NCBI GenBank assembly: GCA_964631295.1
Contig: CAZVXI010000090.1
Location: forward strand, 1 to 12,325
Length of the DNA stretch: 12,325 bases
Direction: 5' to 3'
Origin: CAZVXI01 sp964631295
Lineage (GTDB): Bacteria; Planctomycetota; Phycisphaerae; Phycisphaerales; SM1A02
Part shown: in pieces, positions 1 through 6,412 of the stretch
Numbering within the stretch: the stretch's first letter is position 1
How the letters are laid out: the number at the start of each line of letters is the position of its first letter
Notes under the pieces: generated by a model
The model's input: only the letters and a program-made list of their open reading frames with translations
Told to the model about the DNA's origin: nothing
Databases searched by the model: none
Translations under genes and position numbers: made by a program

Positions 1-87
1 GCTGACGCGGTAACCAATCCGGGCAGTCAGCCGGCTGTGCGACCAGGGTGTGAGAGGGTGTGGGCGAACTCAGCGGCGGATAGGCAT
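1..87. other. Non-coding stretch downstream of mutL
   Basis: No credible gene was found between the mutL stop and the window edge. Two copies of the 8-mer AGGGTGTG lie at 45-52 and 55-62, a 10-base period, and a perfect 10-base palindrome CAGCCGGCTG lies near 28-37. The palindrome has no loop and no T-run follows it, so I do not call a terminator. A gene beginning beyond the left edge cannot be excluded. Confidence 0.4.
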
Positions 88-1971
88 TCAACGTCTGCCA
101 AACCTGCGTTCGAGTTCGCGCATGGTCAGGCGCAGGGATGTCGGTCGGCCGTGCGGGCAGTTGCTGGCGCGTTCGACTTCTTCACGGAAGCGAAGCAGGT
201 CGGCGAGTTCCTGTTCGGTGAGTGAATCGCCGGCCTTGATCGCGGCTTTGCAGGACATCATGTCCAGTACTTCATGCAGGGCGGCTTCATCATCGGGATT
301 GATACCTTCTTCGACGATTCGCGTGAGCATGTCGCCGAGGAATGCCGCGGGCTCGACCTTGCGTTCGAACAGCAGTGTTGTGAATGCGTGCACCGCAAGC
401 GAACGCGGGCCCACGGGTTCGACTTCAATCCCGAGCCGGGCAAGCAACGGCCGGGACTGCTCGAACGCTTCCATCTGCGAGTCGTCGACTTCAACGGTCG
501 CAGGCATGAGCAGACGCTGGCTTTCAAGCTGGCCTGATGATGTGATGCGATTCTTGAGTTTCTCGAACATCACCCGTTCGTGCAGCGCATGCTGGTCGAT
601 GATGAGCAGGCCTTGTTCATCGTGAGTGATGAGAAACGTGGAGTTGAGTTGCATCACGCTCGACGCAGCCCGCAACATGGGCATGATCGACGTGGCAGGC
701 GATGCGGGATCTTCGTTGCCGGTTGATGGAGGCGGCGACTGGCCCGACGAATCAGAGATTCGCTGGAACACATCGGGCGCATCGCGCTCGAGCGCCTGCT
801 TGACCTCGGTGTAGACGAAGCCCTTCTGTGCGGGATTGAGCCGTTGAAAGTGTTCAACGAACGATGATGTTGCCGGATGCGGCTGATCGGATTTTTCAGA
901 TTGGCCGCTGCCAAACTCAGGCGACCGCGTCGGCTGAAAGTCCCATGTGGATGTCTGATCACGCAGGCCAAGTTCAGGGGTGAGGTCGGCTTCGCGCAGG
1001 CGTGTGCGTAGTGCTGTGAGAATCGCACCATGCACCATGCCCTGCTGACGGAATCGCACCTCGGCCTTGGCTGGATGCACATTCACATCGACCTGCGACG
1101 GCTCCATCTGGATGAACAGGACGATCGTCGGATACCTGCCGGGTTCGATCAGTCCTCGGTAGGCTTCGCGAATCGCATGATTGACAGACTTGTCGTTGAT
1201 CCGCCGACCGTTGATATAGACGTGCGTGTGCTTCGCAGTGCCGCGCGCAATGGCGGGTTGACCCATCATCCCCCACAGCCGCAGACCACGGTCGGAAACA
1301 TCAAGTTCGAGCAGTTCATCGGCGAGTTCAGTGCCGAGCACATCAAGTACACGAGCGCGCGGCTCAACACGTGGGGGCAACTCAAGCGAGACGCGCCCGT
1401 CGATCATGAGTTCGAAGCCAATCGTGGGATGCGAGAGCGCCAGTGTCTGCACGACCTCGCGCACTCGTGTCGTTTCGGTCTGATCGGTCTTGAGGAACTT
1501 GCGGCGGGCGGGCGTGTTGAAAAACAGGTTACGAACATCAATCGTCGTCCCAACCGGGCTGCCGGTCGGCCGAACCTCACTGATCGACTGCCCTTCTGCC
1601 TCGATCATGCAGCCGTGGTCCGCATCATGCGGGCGCGACTTGATCGACAACCGGCTGACGGAGGTGATCGACGCGAGCGCCTCACCGCGGAAACCCATCG
1701 TCGCGATCGCGTCCAGGTCGTGCTGCTCAGCAATCTTGCTGGTTGCATGCGGCGCGAGCGCGAGCGGTAGATCATCCTCAGCAATGCCGCAGCCGTCATC
1801 CGAGATGCAGATGCGTTCCTTGCCACCCTTTTCAACTGCGATACTCACCCGCAGGGCACCGGCATCAATCGAGTTCTCGATGAGTTCCTTGACGACGCTG
1901 GCCGGTCGCTCGATCACCTCGCCAGCAGCAATCTGGTTCACAAGCAGCGGTGGCAGGCGGCGGATGGCCAT
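88..1971 (-). CDS. mutL: DNA mismatch repair protein MutL, endonuclease type
   Basis: MutL couples mismatch recognition by MutS to strand removal, using an N-terminal GHKL ATPase and a C-terminal dimerisation and nuclease domain. The 627-residue product starts in the usual family way (MAIRRLPPLLVNQIAAGEV). It carries the ATPase motifs: E29 and N33 in KELIENSIDAGA, D58 in DDGCGI, ATSKI near 76-80 and GFRGEAL at 93-99. A low-complexity linker follows, to about residue 430. The C-terminal domain has the metal-binding endonuclease motif DQHA(x2)E(x4)E at 459-470, SCKAAIKAGD at 573-582, CPHGRP at 605-610 and FGRR at the end. Together these mark a nicking MutL, unlike the E. coli protein. It begins 9 bases after the nadE stop, so the two are probably co-transcribed. 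No mutS or mutH is in view. Complete and intact. Confidence 0.97.
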   Translation of the reverse strand: MAIRRLPPLLVNQIAAGEVIERPASVVKELIENSIDAGALRVSIAVEKGGKERICISDDGCGIAEDDLPLALAPHATSKIAEQHDLDAIATMGFRGEALASITSVSRLSIKSRPHDADHGCMIEAEGQSISEVRPTGSPVGTTIDVRNLFFNTPARRKFLKTDQTETTRVREVVQTLALSHPTIGFELMIDGRVSLELPPRVEPRARVLDVLGTELADELLELDVSDRGLRLWGMMGQPAIARGTAKHTHVYINGRRINDKSVNHAIREAYRGLIEPGRYPTIVLFIQMEPSQVDVNVHPAKAEVRFRQQGMVHGAILTALRTRLREADLTPELGLRDQTSTWDFQPTRSPEFGSGQSEKSDQPHPATSSFVEHFQRLNPAQKGFVYTEVKQALERDAPDVFQRISDSSGQSPPPSTGNEDPASPATSIMPMLRAASSVMQLNSTFLITHDEQGLLIIDQHALHERVMFEKLKNRITSSGQLESQRLLMPATVEVDDSQMEAFEQSRPLLARLGIEVEPVGPRSLAVHAFTTLLFERKVEPAAFLGDMLTRIVEEGINPDDEAALHEVLDMMSCKAAIKAGDSLTEQELADLLRFREEVERASNCPHGRPTSLRLTMRELERRFGRR

Positions 1972-1980
1972 GCAGGCATT

Positions 1981-3729
1981 CTATGATCGGCTGTCCGCGG
2001 GCGCGTGTTTGGCATCGTCCGTCGACAACATACCTGCATCGCAGTCCCGATCGACATCCGGCACGCTCGTCTGCCGCATCACGATCGGCATCACGCGGCC
2101 TCGACCAAACGTGCGTGGCGAGACTTTGAGAATCACCGAAGCCTGGTCGCGCTTGTACTGAGTTCGGTCGATCATGCCCGCAAACCTGCGAACAACATCC
2201 ACGTCGATCCCCGTTTCGATCGACACCCGCTCGGCTGACTGCTCGCGATCCACCAGCCCGATGATGATCTGATCCAACTGATCGTAAGGCATGAGCGTGT
2301 CTTCATCGCGCTGATTCGGGCGAAGCTCAGCAGACGGCGGCTTGGTGATGCTCGCCTCAGGAATCGGCGGCACATCGAATCCGATCCTTGTGTGATTCTC
2401 ATTGATCCAGCGCGACAGTTCATACACGCGGGTCTTTACAAGGTCGCCGACGACTGACACCGCGCCGCACATGTCGCCGTAGATCGTCGAGTACCCAACT
2501 GCCAGCTCTGATTTGTTCCCCGTCGCGAGCAGCAGCGCACCGCTCGCATTCGAGCCGGCCATCAGCAACAAACCGCGCAACCGCGCCTGCAGATTCTCAT
2601 CGGTCAGCCCCTCCATTCGATCACCAAGCACATCGCGCAGCGCTGCGCGGCCCGCATCATGCATCGTCTCGATCGGCACGGTCTCGACATTGGCCATTGC
2701 AAGGTTGTGCGCAAGCGCGTGAGCATCGTCGAGCGAACCGGGCGATGAATACTTCGACGGCATCAGCCAGCCATGAACATATTGCGGGCCGAGCGCGCGG
2801 GCAGCAATCACCGCGGTGAGCGCTGAATCAATCCCGCCGGACAAGCCGAGCAGCACATCACTGTGCCCGGTCTTGCGCACATAGTCACCCAGCCCGAGCA
2901 CGAGTGCATCGAACAGTTCCGCCATCGGGTCCACATCCAGCGACACCGGCCCGGGCAGATCTTCAATGTCGATGATATCAACGGATTCGCACCAGCCCGA
3001 CGAGACATGCACAAGCCGACCTGCTGCATCGATCACGATCGACCGGCCGTCAAACACAAGATCATCCTGCCCGCCAACCTGGTTGACTGCGACAATCGGC
3101 GCACCGATGCGCATGGCTGCATCCGCCGTCTGCCGAACATGCCGACGCCATTTGTTCTGCACGAACGGGCTGGCATTGAGCGCAACGACGGCATCACATT
3201 CCATGGACGCCAGATCGTCCACCGGCCGCTGCTCATACCGCACTTCGAGCGAAACATCCTCTGCCTGCCAGAGATCTTCACACGCCAGCACGCCGATGCG
3301 CCGACCATCCACATCAATCACCAGCGGTTCGCTGCCCGGCGAGAAGTAGCGATCCTCATCGAATACGTCATAGCCCGGCAGCAGGCGTTTGTCATACACC
3401 TGCTCGATGCACCTACCCCGCATCACCGACACACTGTTGCGCAGCGGCCGACGCGACACACCATCATCAACCCGCCGCACATGGCCGACGAGCGCGGTCA
3501 CTCCTTCCGGCACCGACTTCGCAAGCCGCCGCACAGCCAACTCGCACTGCTCGACCACGTCAGCCCGCAGGAGCAGATCGCGCGGCGGGTAGCCCGGCAG
3601 GATCAACTCGCTCGTCACGAGCACATCCGCCCCAGCTTCGAGAGCGTCCGAGAACGCCGCCTCCAGCGACGCGAGCGTCCCCGCAACATCGCCAATCGTC
3701 GGGTTGATCTGAATCAGCGCAACACGCAT
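1981..3729 (-). CDS. nadE: Glutamine-dependent NAD+ synthetase
   Basis: This enzyme makes NAD+ from nicotinic acid adenine dinucleotide, ATP and glutamine-derived ammonia in the cytoplasm. The N-terminal half is a nitrilase-fold glutaminase with the full Glu-Lys-Cys triad: E41 (TSELILPGYPPRDLL), K114 (YDKRLLPGYDVF) and C150 (GVLACEDLW). The C-terminal half is the synthetase, with the ATP pyrophosphatase loop SGGIDS at 297-302, then GNKSELAVGYSTIYGDM and KRDQASVILKVSPRTFGRGR near the end. The start at 3729 is chosen because MRVALIQINPTIGD is the classic family beginning. An in-frame ATG at 3795 would add 22 residues encoded partly by a heptad repeat. No clear Shine-Dalgarno sequence precedes 3729. 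The product is 582 residues, normal for the two-domain form, with a tail of about 35 unconserved-looking residues after the last motif. It is followed closely by mutL. Confidence 0.96.
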   Translation of the reverse strand: MRVALIQINPTIGDVAGTLASLEAAFSDALEAGADVLVTSELILPGYPPRDLLLRADVVEQCELAVRRLAKSVPEGVTALVGHVRRVDDGVSRRPLRNSVSVMRGRCIEQVYDKRLLPGYDVFDEDRYFSPGSEPLVIDVDGRRIGVLACEDLWQAEDVSLEVRYEQRPVDDLASMECDAVVALNASPFVQNKWRRHVRQTADAAMRIGAPIVAVNQVGGQDDLVFDGRSIVIDAAGRLVHVSSGWCESVDIIDIEDLPGPVSLDVDPMAELFDALVLGLGDYVRKTGHSDVLLGLSGGIDSALTAVIAARALGPQYVHGWLMPSKYSSPGSLDDAHALAHNLAMANVETVPIETMHDAGRAALRDVLGDRMEGLTDENLQARLRGLLLMAGSNASGALLLATGNKSELAVGYSTIYGDMCGAVSVVGDLVKTRVYELSRWINENHTRIGFDVPPIPEASITKPPSAELRPNQRDEDTLMPYDQLDQIIIGLVDREQSAERVSIETGIDVDVVRRFAGMIDRTQYKRDQASVILKVSPRTFGRGRVMPIVMRQTSVPDVDRDCDAGMLSTDDAKHAPADSRS

Positions 3730-3779
3730 AGGCCAATCGTAGACCGGCCCACGCTTTTCGCCCTGCTGGCGCCCGCCAA

Positions 3780-3800
3780 AACCAGCAACCAGCAACCAGC
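3780..3800. repeat. Three tandem copies of a 7-base unit
   Basis: The unit AACCAGC occurs three times with no mismatch and no spacer, at 3780-3786, 3787-3793 and 3794-3800. On the transcribed minus strand it reads GCTGGTT. It lies in the 109-base gap between the superoxide dismutase gene and nadE. It could be a slippage product or a short regulatory array; nothing else in the gap tells these apart. Confidence 0.75.
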
Positions 3801-3818
3801 CATTCGATCCACGTTATC

Positions 3819-3831
3819 CCGGTGCGACCGG
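3819..3831 (-). terminator. Short hairpin after the superoxide dismutase stop
   Basis: CCGGT-CGC-ACCGG forms a 5-base-pair stem with a 3-base loop, 7 bases past the stop codon. No T-run follows, so this is a weak terminator candidate or a 3'-end stabilising hairpin rather than a clear intrinsic terminator. Confidence 0.25.
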
Positions 3832-3838
3832 CACGGAA

Positions 3839-4621
3839 TCAGCCTCGCAGCAGATTGTTGATGCCGTCCCAGTTGATCACGTTCATGAACGCCTTCACGT
3901 ACTCGCTGCGACGATTCTGATACTTCAGATAGTACGCATGTTCCCACACATCAATCGCGATAAGCGGGTACACCCCCCACGCGGTGAGATTCTGGTGTTT
4001 CTCGGCCTGCATGATGACAAGACGCTCGCCCATCGGCTCCCAGCCGACGATGCCCCAGCCGCTACCTTCCACGCTTGAGGCCGCCGCCTGGAACTGCCGG
4101 GCAAAACCTGCAAATGAACCAAAGTCGCGATCCATCATTTCCCTGAGTTGGCCGCCCGGCTCACCGCCACCGTTCGGGCTCATGCAGTTCCAGAATGTCA
4201 CATGCAGCACATGACCTGACCCATGAAACGCAAGCTGACGCGACCAGTGCTTGGTCTCACCAGCATCGCGCGAGCCATCGCGAATCTCCGCTAGCCGCGC
4301 AAGCGCAGCATTCAGCCCGCGCACGTACCCTGCATGGTGAATGTCGTGATGCAGCCGCATCGTCTGTTCATCGATGTGCGGTTCAAGCGCATCGTATTCA
4401 TACGGAAGATCGGGCAGGGTGTACTCGTTTGCCTGCGCATCCCAGCCGAGTCTGCTCGGCGAAAGCAACGGCGACACAGGCATGCGCCCGGCAGCGAGCG
4501 CAGGGCCGGCAAGCATCGCCGCGCCGGCCGCTCCCATGCCCGCAAGCATCTGCCTGCGTCCCGGCATCATCGTCGCATGGTTCTCCTGTTCGCACTTGTG
4601 AGTCTTGTTGTTGACGGGCAT
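3839..4621 (-). CDS. Fe/Mn-family superoxide dismutase with twin-arginine signal peptide
   Basis: Converts superoxide to oxygen and hydrogen peroxide. All four metal ligands are visible: H91 (RLHHDIHHAGY), H140 (GHVLHVTFW), D224 and H228 (DVWEHAYYLKY), plus the second-shell Y99. Metal choice is unclear: G136, four residues before the second histidine ligand, is manganese-like. H209 (KHQN) stands where E. coli Mn-SOD has glutamine and the mycobacterial Fe enzyme has histidine. The N-terminus is a probable Tat signal: GRRQML (R22-R23), a hydrophobic stretch at about 27-39 and an AxA cleavage site at A41-L42-A43. The folded enzyme would thus be exported, fitting metal loading in the cytoplasm. 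The start at 4621 has AGGAG at 9 bases. A start at residue 18 (4570) has AGGAG at 12 bases and would give a shorter signal. Length after cleavage, about 217, is normal. The symbol is left empty because sodA and sodB cannot be distinguished. Confidence 0.94.
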   Translation of the reverse strand: MPVNNKTHKCEQENHATMMPGRRQMLAGMGAAGAAMLAGPALAAGRMPVSPLLSPSRLGWDAQANEYTLPDLPYEYDALEPHIDEQTMRLHHDIHHAGYVRGLNAALARLAEIRDGSRDAGETKHWSRQLAFHGSGHVLHVTFWNCMSPNGGGEPGGQLREMMDRDFGSFAGFARQFQAAASSVEGSGWGIVGWEPMGERLVIMQAEKHQNLTAWGVYPLIAIDVWEHAYYLKYQNRRSEYVKAFMNVINWDGINNLLRG

Positions 4622-4630
4622 CGATTCGTG

Positions 4631-4635
4631 CTCCT
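4631..4635 (-). promoter_or_regulatory. Ribosome binding site of the superoxide dismutase gene
   Basis: AGGAG on the minus strand, 9 bases before the ATG ending at 4621. It is one of the clearest Shine-Dalgarno sequences in the window and favours the longer start over the alternative at 4570. Confidence 0.6.
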
Positions 4636-4666
4636 GTTTGTGTCGTGTTTCCAGTTGTGGTCTTCA

Positions 4667-4672
4667 ATACTA
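4667..4672 (-). promoter_or_regulatory. Possible -10 element before the superoxide dismutase gene
   Basis: TAGTAT on the minus strand lies in the 87-base gap between the voltage-sensor gene and the dismutase gene, about 45 bases before the ATG. No convincing -35 element stands 16-18 bases further upstream, so this is only a weak candidate. Confidence 0.2.
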
Positions 4673-4708
4673 CCCGACAATCTGCTGGAAGTTTCGCGAT
4701 CGTCCAAG

Positions 4709-5491
4709 TCACGACTGCCCGGCAGGTTGCGATTGCACATCGACAAGCTCATCATCAGGTTCATCTGAAGAAAACTCAACAGTCCGGTGCGGCGGCGGCG
4801 TATGAAATCCGTCCTCCGTGCTGTACTCTTTCTGGAATGCCTCATGCGCTTCGTGCCACGCAGCCCACGCGTCGGTCAGCCGGCGGAGCCTGCTCACTTC
4901 ATCCATGAGTTGATGGCGCGTCATGTCGCGCGGGTCTTTCCGGCTGTCCTTCGCCTTGAGCCCGACGCGCTGCAGCAACTGCTCGGCAAACTCGAGCCCG
5001 AGCAGGATCGCGATGATGTAGCGCAGCGCCTTCATGCCCACGCCACGCAGCGTGAACACGCGCGCCGTCTTGGCGACCTGCGCGAACCGAAGTGGCCGAA
5101 GCACCGGCACCAGAATGATCACAAGATCCAGCCAGTTGCGCTTGCAATACTCAAAACGCGACTCGGCAATCGACACCTTGATAATGAACTCGATCGTGAA
5201 TGCAAGCCACACGATCGAAAGTCCGATCACCATCCCCCACCACAGCCAACTGAAACGTTCAGGCTGGACAAAGAACTCCACTGCCAGCAATGGAAGAAAC
5301 AGCACTGCCAGCACGATCATCGGCCAGTGAAACTTCAGATGCACATGGTTGCGCAGTTCATCATCGGCAACCAGAGTCCCCCGACCCGGAACACGCACAT
5401 GACGCACGCCGGGTTTGGGCGGGGGCAAGGGCTCATCATGCGGAAAGATCCGCACCATCTCAGGTTGTCGTTGCCCTTCTTCGCAAGTCAT
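4709..5491 (-). CDS. Voltage-sensor-like membrane protein without pore domain
   Basis: A 260-residue protein of unrecognised specific family. A charged, proline-rich N-terminus (about 1-55) is followed by hydrophobic segments near 57-75 and 83-106, then NWLDL at 119-123 and a charged helix. The second segment has F98-x2-E101 and K105, and D122 follows. These are the residues that form the charge-transfer centre of voltage-sensing domains (S2 Phe and Glu, S3 Asp). The fourth segment shows R132, R135, Q138, K141, R144 at exact three-residue steps, as in S4. After a hydrophobic stretch at 158-173 comes a charged, helical, possibly coiled-coil tail (about 190-225). There is no TVGYGD-like filter and no S6. 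The start at 5491 has GGAG at 9 bases. An in-frame start at 5662 would overlap the upstream gene and run through a hairpin, so it is disfavoured. Function could be a proton pore, a sensor or a degenerate channel. Confidence 0.75.
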   Translation of the reverse strand: MTCEEGQRQPEMVRIFPHDEPLPPPKPGVRHVRVPGRGTLVADDELRNHVHLKFHWPMIVLAVLFLPLLAVEFFVQPERFSWLWWGMVIGLSIVWLAFTIEFIIKVSIAESRFEYCKRNWLDLVIILVPVLRPLRFAQVAKTARVFTLRGVGMKALRYIIAILLGLEFAEQLLQRVGLKAKDSRKDPRDMTRHQLMDEVSRLRRLTDAWAAWHEAHEAFQKEYSTEDGFHTPPPHRTVEFSSDEPDDELVDVQSQPAGQS

Positions 5492-5500
5492 CCAAGCCAA

Positions 5501-5504
5501 CTCC
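5501..5504 (-). promoter_or_regulatory. Ribosome binding site deciding the voltage-sensor gene start
   Basis: GGAG on the minus strand, 9 bases before the ATG ending at 5491. The upstream in-frame starts at 5557 and 5662 lack a comparable site at suitable spacing, so this supports the 260-residue form. Confidence 0.5.
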
Positions 5505-5525
5505 AACGTGCTTCTCAACACAAGG

Positions 5526-5531
5526 AGTATA
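5526..5531 (-). promoter_or_regulatory. Candidate -10 element (TATACT)
   Basis: TATACT on the minus strand matches the bacterial -10 consensus at five of six positions and would give a leader of roughly 25-30 bases before the start at 5491. The -35 region at 17-base spacing is poor. It lies downstream of a hairpin that may end the preceding transcript, which fits an independent promoter. Confidence 0.35.
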
Positions 5532-5594
5532 CGCACAACGAACAACACGCCCGCCATCCTGGCGAGCGTGCTGCGATATGTCCTGTCGGCGTTC

Positions 5595-5614
5595 GCTTCG
5601 GACTTGACCGAAGC
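5595..5614 (-). terminator. Perfect 7-bp hairpin after the HTH-receiver gene
   Basis: GCTTCGG and CCGAAGC pair perfectly around a 6-base loop (TCAAGT on the minus strand), starting 10 bases past the stop of the regulator gene. No T-run follows, so it is terminator-like rather than a textbook intrinsic terminator. It also argues that the stretch between the two genes is non-coding. Confidence 0.4.
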
Positions 5615-5624
5615 CGTGCGATGA

Positions 5625-6206
5625 TCAATACACGACCGCGTGAGCGTGTTCGATGCATTCAATGACCTGCCGGACGCTGAATGGCTTGCGAATCGCGCCG
5701 TCGAAGCCCTGATGGCTCAGTGCTGCGACCTGCCCGTCGGTCAGTTTGCCGCTCATGCCGATGATCTTGGTGATCTGCAGGTCGTCGTTGCAGCGGATGG
5801 CCTTGCACACTGCCGTGGCCTGCCCGTCACCCATGTGAATGTCGATGAGCATGACGTGCGGGCGGAAGCGTTCGCACTCGACGCCTGCCTCGAACACGCT
5901 GTCGCAGGTGCGCACTTCGAAACTCGTCTGCTCGGAGAGAATCGACTTGAGCGCTTCAATGACCTGCTGGTCGTTGTCAACGATCAACACACGCGTATTG
6001 CCGCTCATCAGTCCGTCCATCGGAATGCCGTTGGCCTTCATGAACTTGATGAGATTGGCAACTGGGATCCGGCGGTCCTTGGAACCGGGAATCCGGTAGC
6101 CGCGCAACTGTCCCGAATCAAACCACTTGCTTACCGTGCGCGACGCGACGTTGCAGATCTTGGCAACTTCACCGGTCGTCATCACGTCTTTCTCAAAGAG
6201 ATTCAT
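5625..6206 (-). CDS. HTH (excisionase/MerR-like) regulator with C-terminal receiver domain
   Basis: A 193-residue cytoplasmic regulator. Residues 8-60 form a small winged-helix domain of the excisionase/BldC type: MTTGEVAKICNVASRTVSKW, then GQLRGYRIPGSKDRRI as the wing. Residues 72-188 are a response-regulator receiver domain with the full phosphorylation set: acidic pair D77/D79, phospho-acceptor D122 (LIDIHM), S152 (GMSGK) and K174 (RKPF). It should be switched by a histidine kinase, none of which is in view. The order is reversed compared with ordinary response regulators, where the receiver comes first. The start at 6206 has GAGG 6 bases upstream; an in-frame start at 6269 would add 21 residues with no family support. 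A hairpin follows the stop. Target genes are unknown; autoregulation or control of the downstream membrane protein are possibilities only. Confidence 0.88.
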   Translation of the reverse strand: MNLFEKDVMTTGEVAKICNVASRTVSKWFDSGQLRGYRIPGSKDRRIPVANLIKFMKANGIPMDGLMSGNTRVLIVDNDQQVIEALKSILSEQTSFEVRTCDSVFEAGVECERFRPHVMLIDIHMGDGQATAVCKAIRCNDDLQITKIIGMSGKLTDGQVAALSHQGFDGAIRKPFSVRQVIECIEHAHAVVY

Positions 6207-6412
6207 ATGTAACCTCGTCTGATCTTTCGTCCCGAGTCCTTCGCGCCGCCCCAGTGGCGGGCTGAGCACTTGATCGGTCTGATCCGGTTGGGAGTTGATG
6301 CACGATTCGGCAGTTCACGCGCAATGGGCAGCCATGTGCGCTGTTATCCGGAACCGCACGCACCAGATGAGAGAAGTCGCCGAGTTTATCGGTCAGCGCA
6401 GCATGGCAGACT
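6207..6412. other. 206-base gap upstream of the HTH-receiver gene
   Basis: The largest gap in the window, between the threonine aldolase stop and the regulator start. It presumably holds the regulator's promoter, but I could not pick a convincing -35/-10 pair. GAGG at 6213-6216 is the regulator's ribosome binding site. A small hairpin, CCGCC-CCAGT-GGCGG, lies around 6247-6261 in the presumed leader. I see no gene, tRNA or riboswitch here. Confidence 0.4.

Noticed and set aside
28..37. Palindrome CAGCCGGCTG as a mutL terminator
   Set aside because: It has no loop and no T-run, so it is just a short palindrome in high-GC sequence.
3730..3795. Longer NAD+ synthetase start at 3795
   Set aside because: The added residues come partly from the heptad repeat and do not resemble the family, whose usual beginning is at 3729.
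2863..3861. Long open frame on the plus strand opposite nadE
   Set aside because: Its His-, Arg- and Pro-rich translation has no recognisable domain, and it lies opposite a convincing gene with intact motifs in both domains.
5492..5662. 57-residue N-terminal extension of the voltage-sensor-like protein, including a hydrophobic stretch
   Set aside because: It would overlap the upstream regulator gene by 38 bases and pass through a perfect 7-bp hairpin and a -10-like element. A GGAG site supports the start at 5491. The hydrophobic stretch is interrupted by arginines.
4787..5665. Long open frame on the plus strand opposite the voltage-sensor gene
   Set aside because: The composition is His/Arg/Gln-rich with no domain. 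The minus-strand frame has ordered helices and voltage-sensor residues instead.
6338..6346. TTATCCGGA as a DnaA box
   Set aside because: It differs from the TTATCCACA consensus at two positions, stands alone, and no replication gene or AT-rich stretch is nearby.
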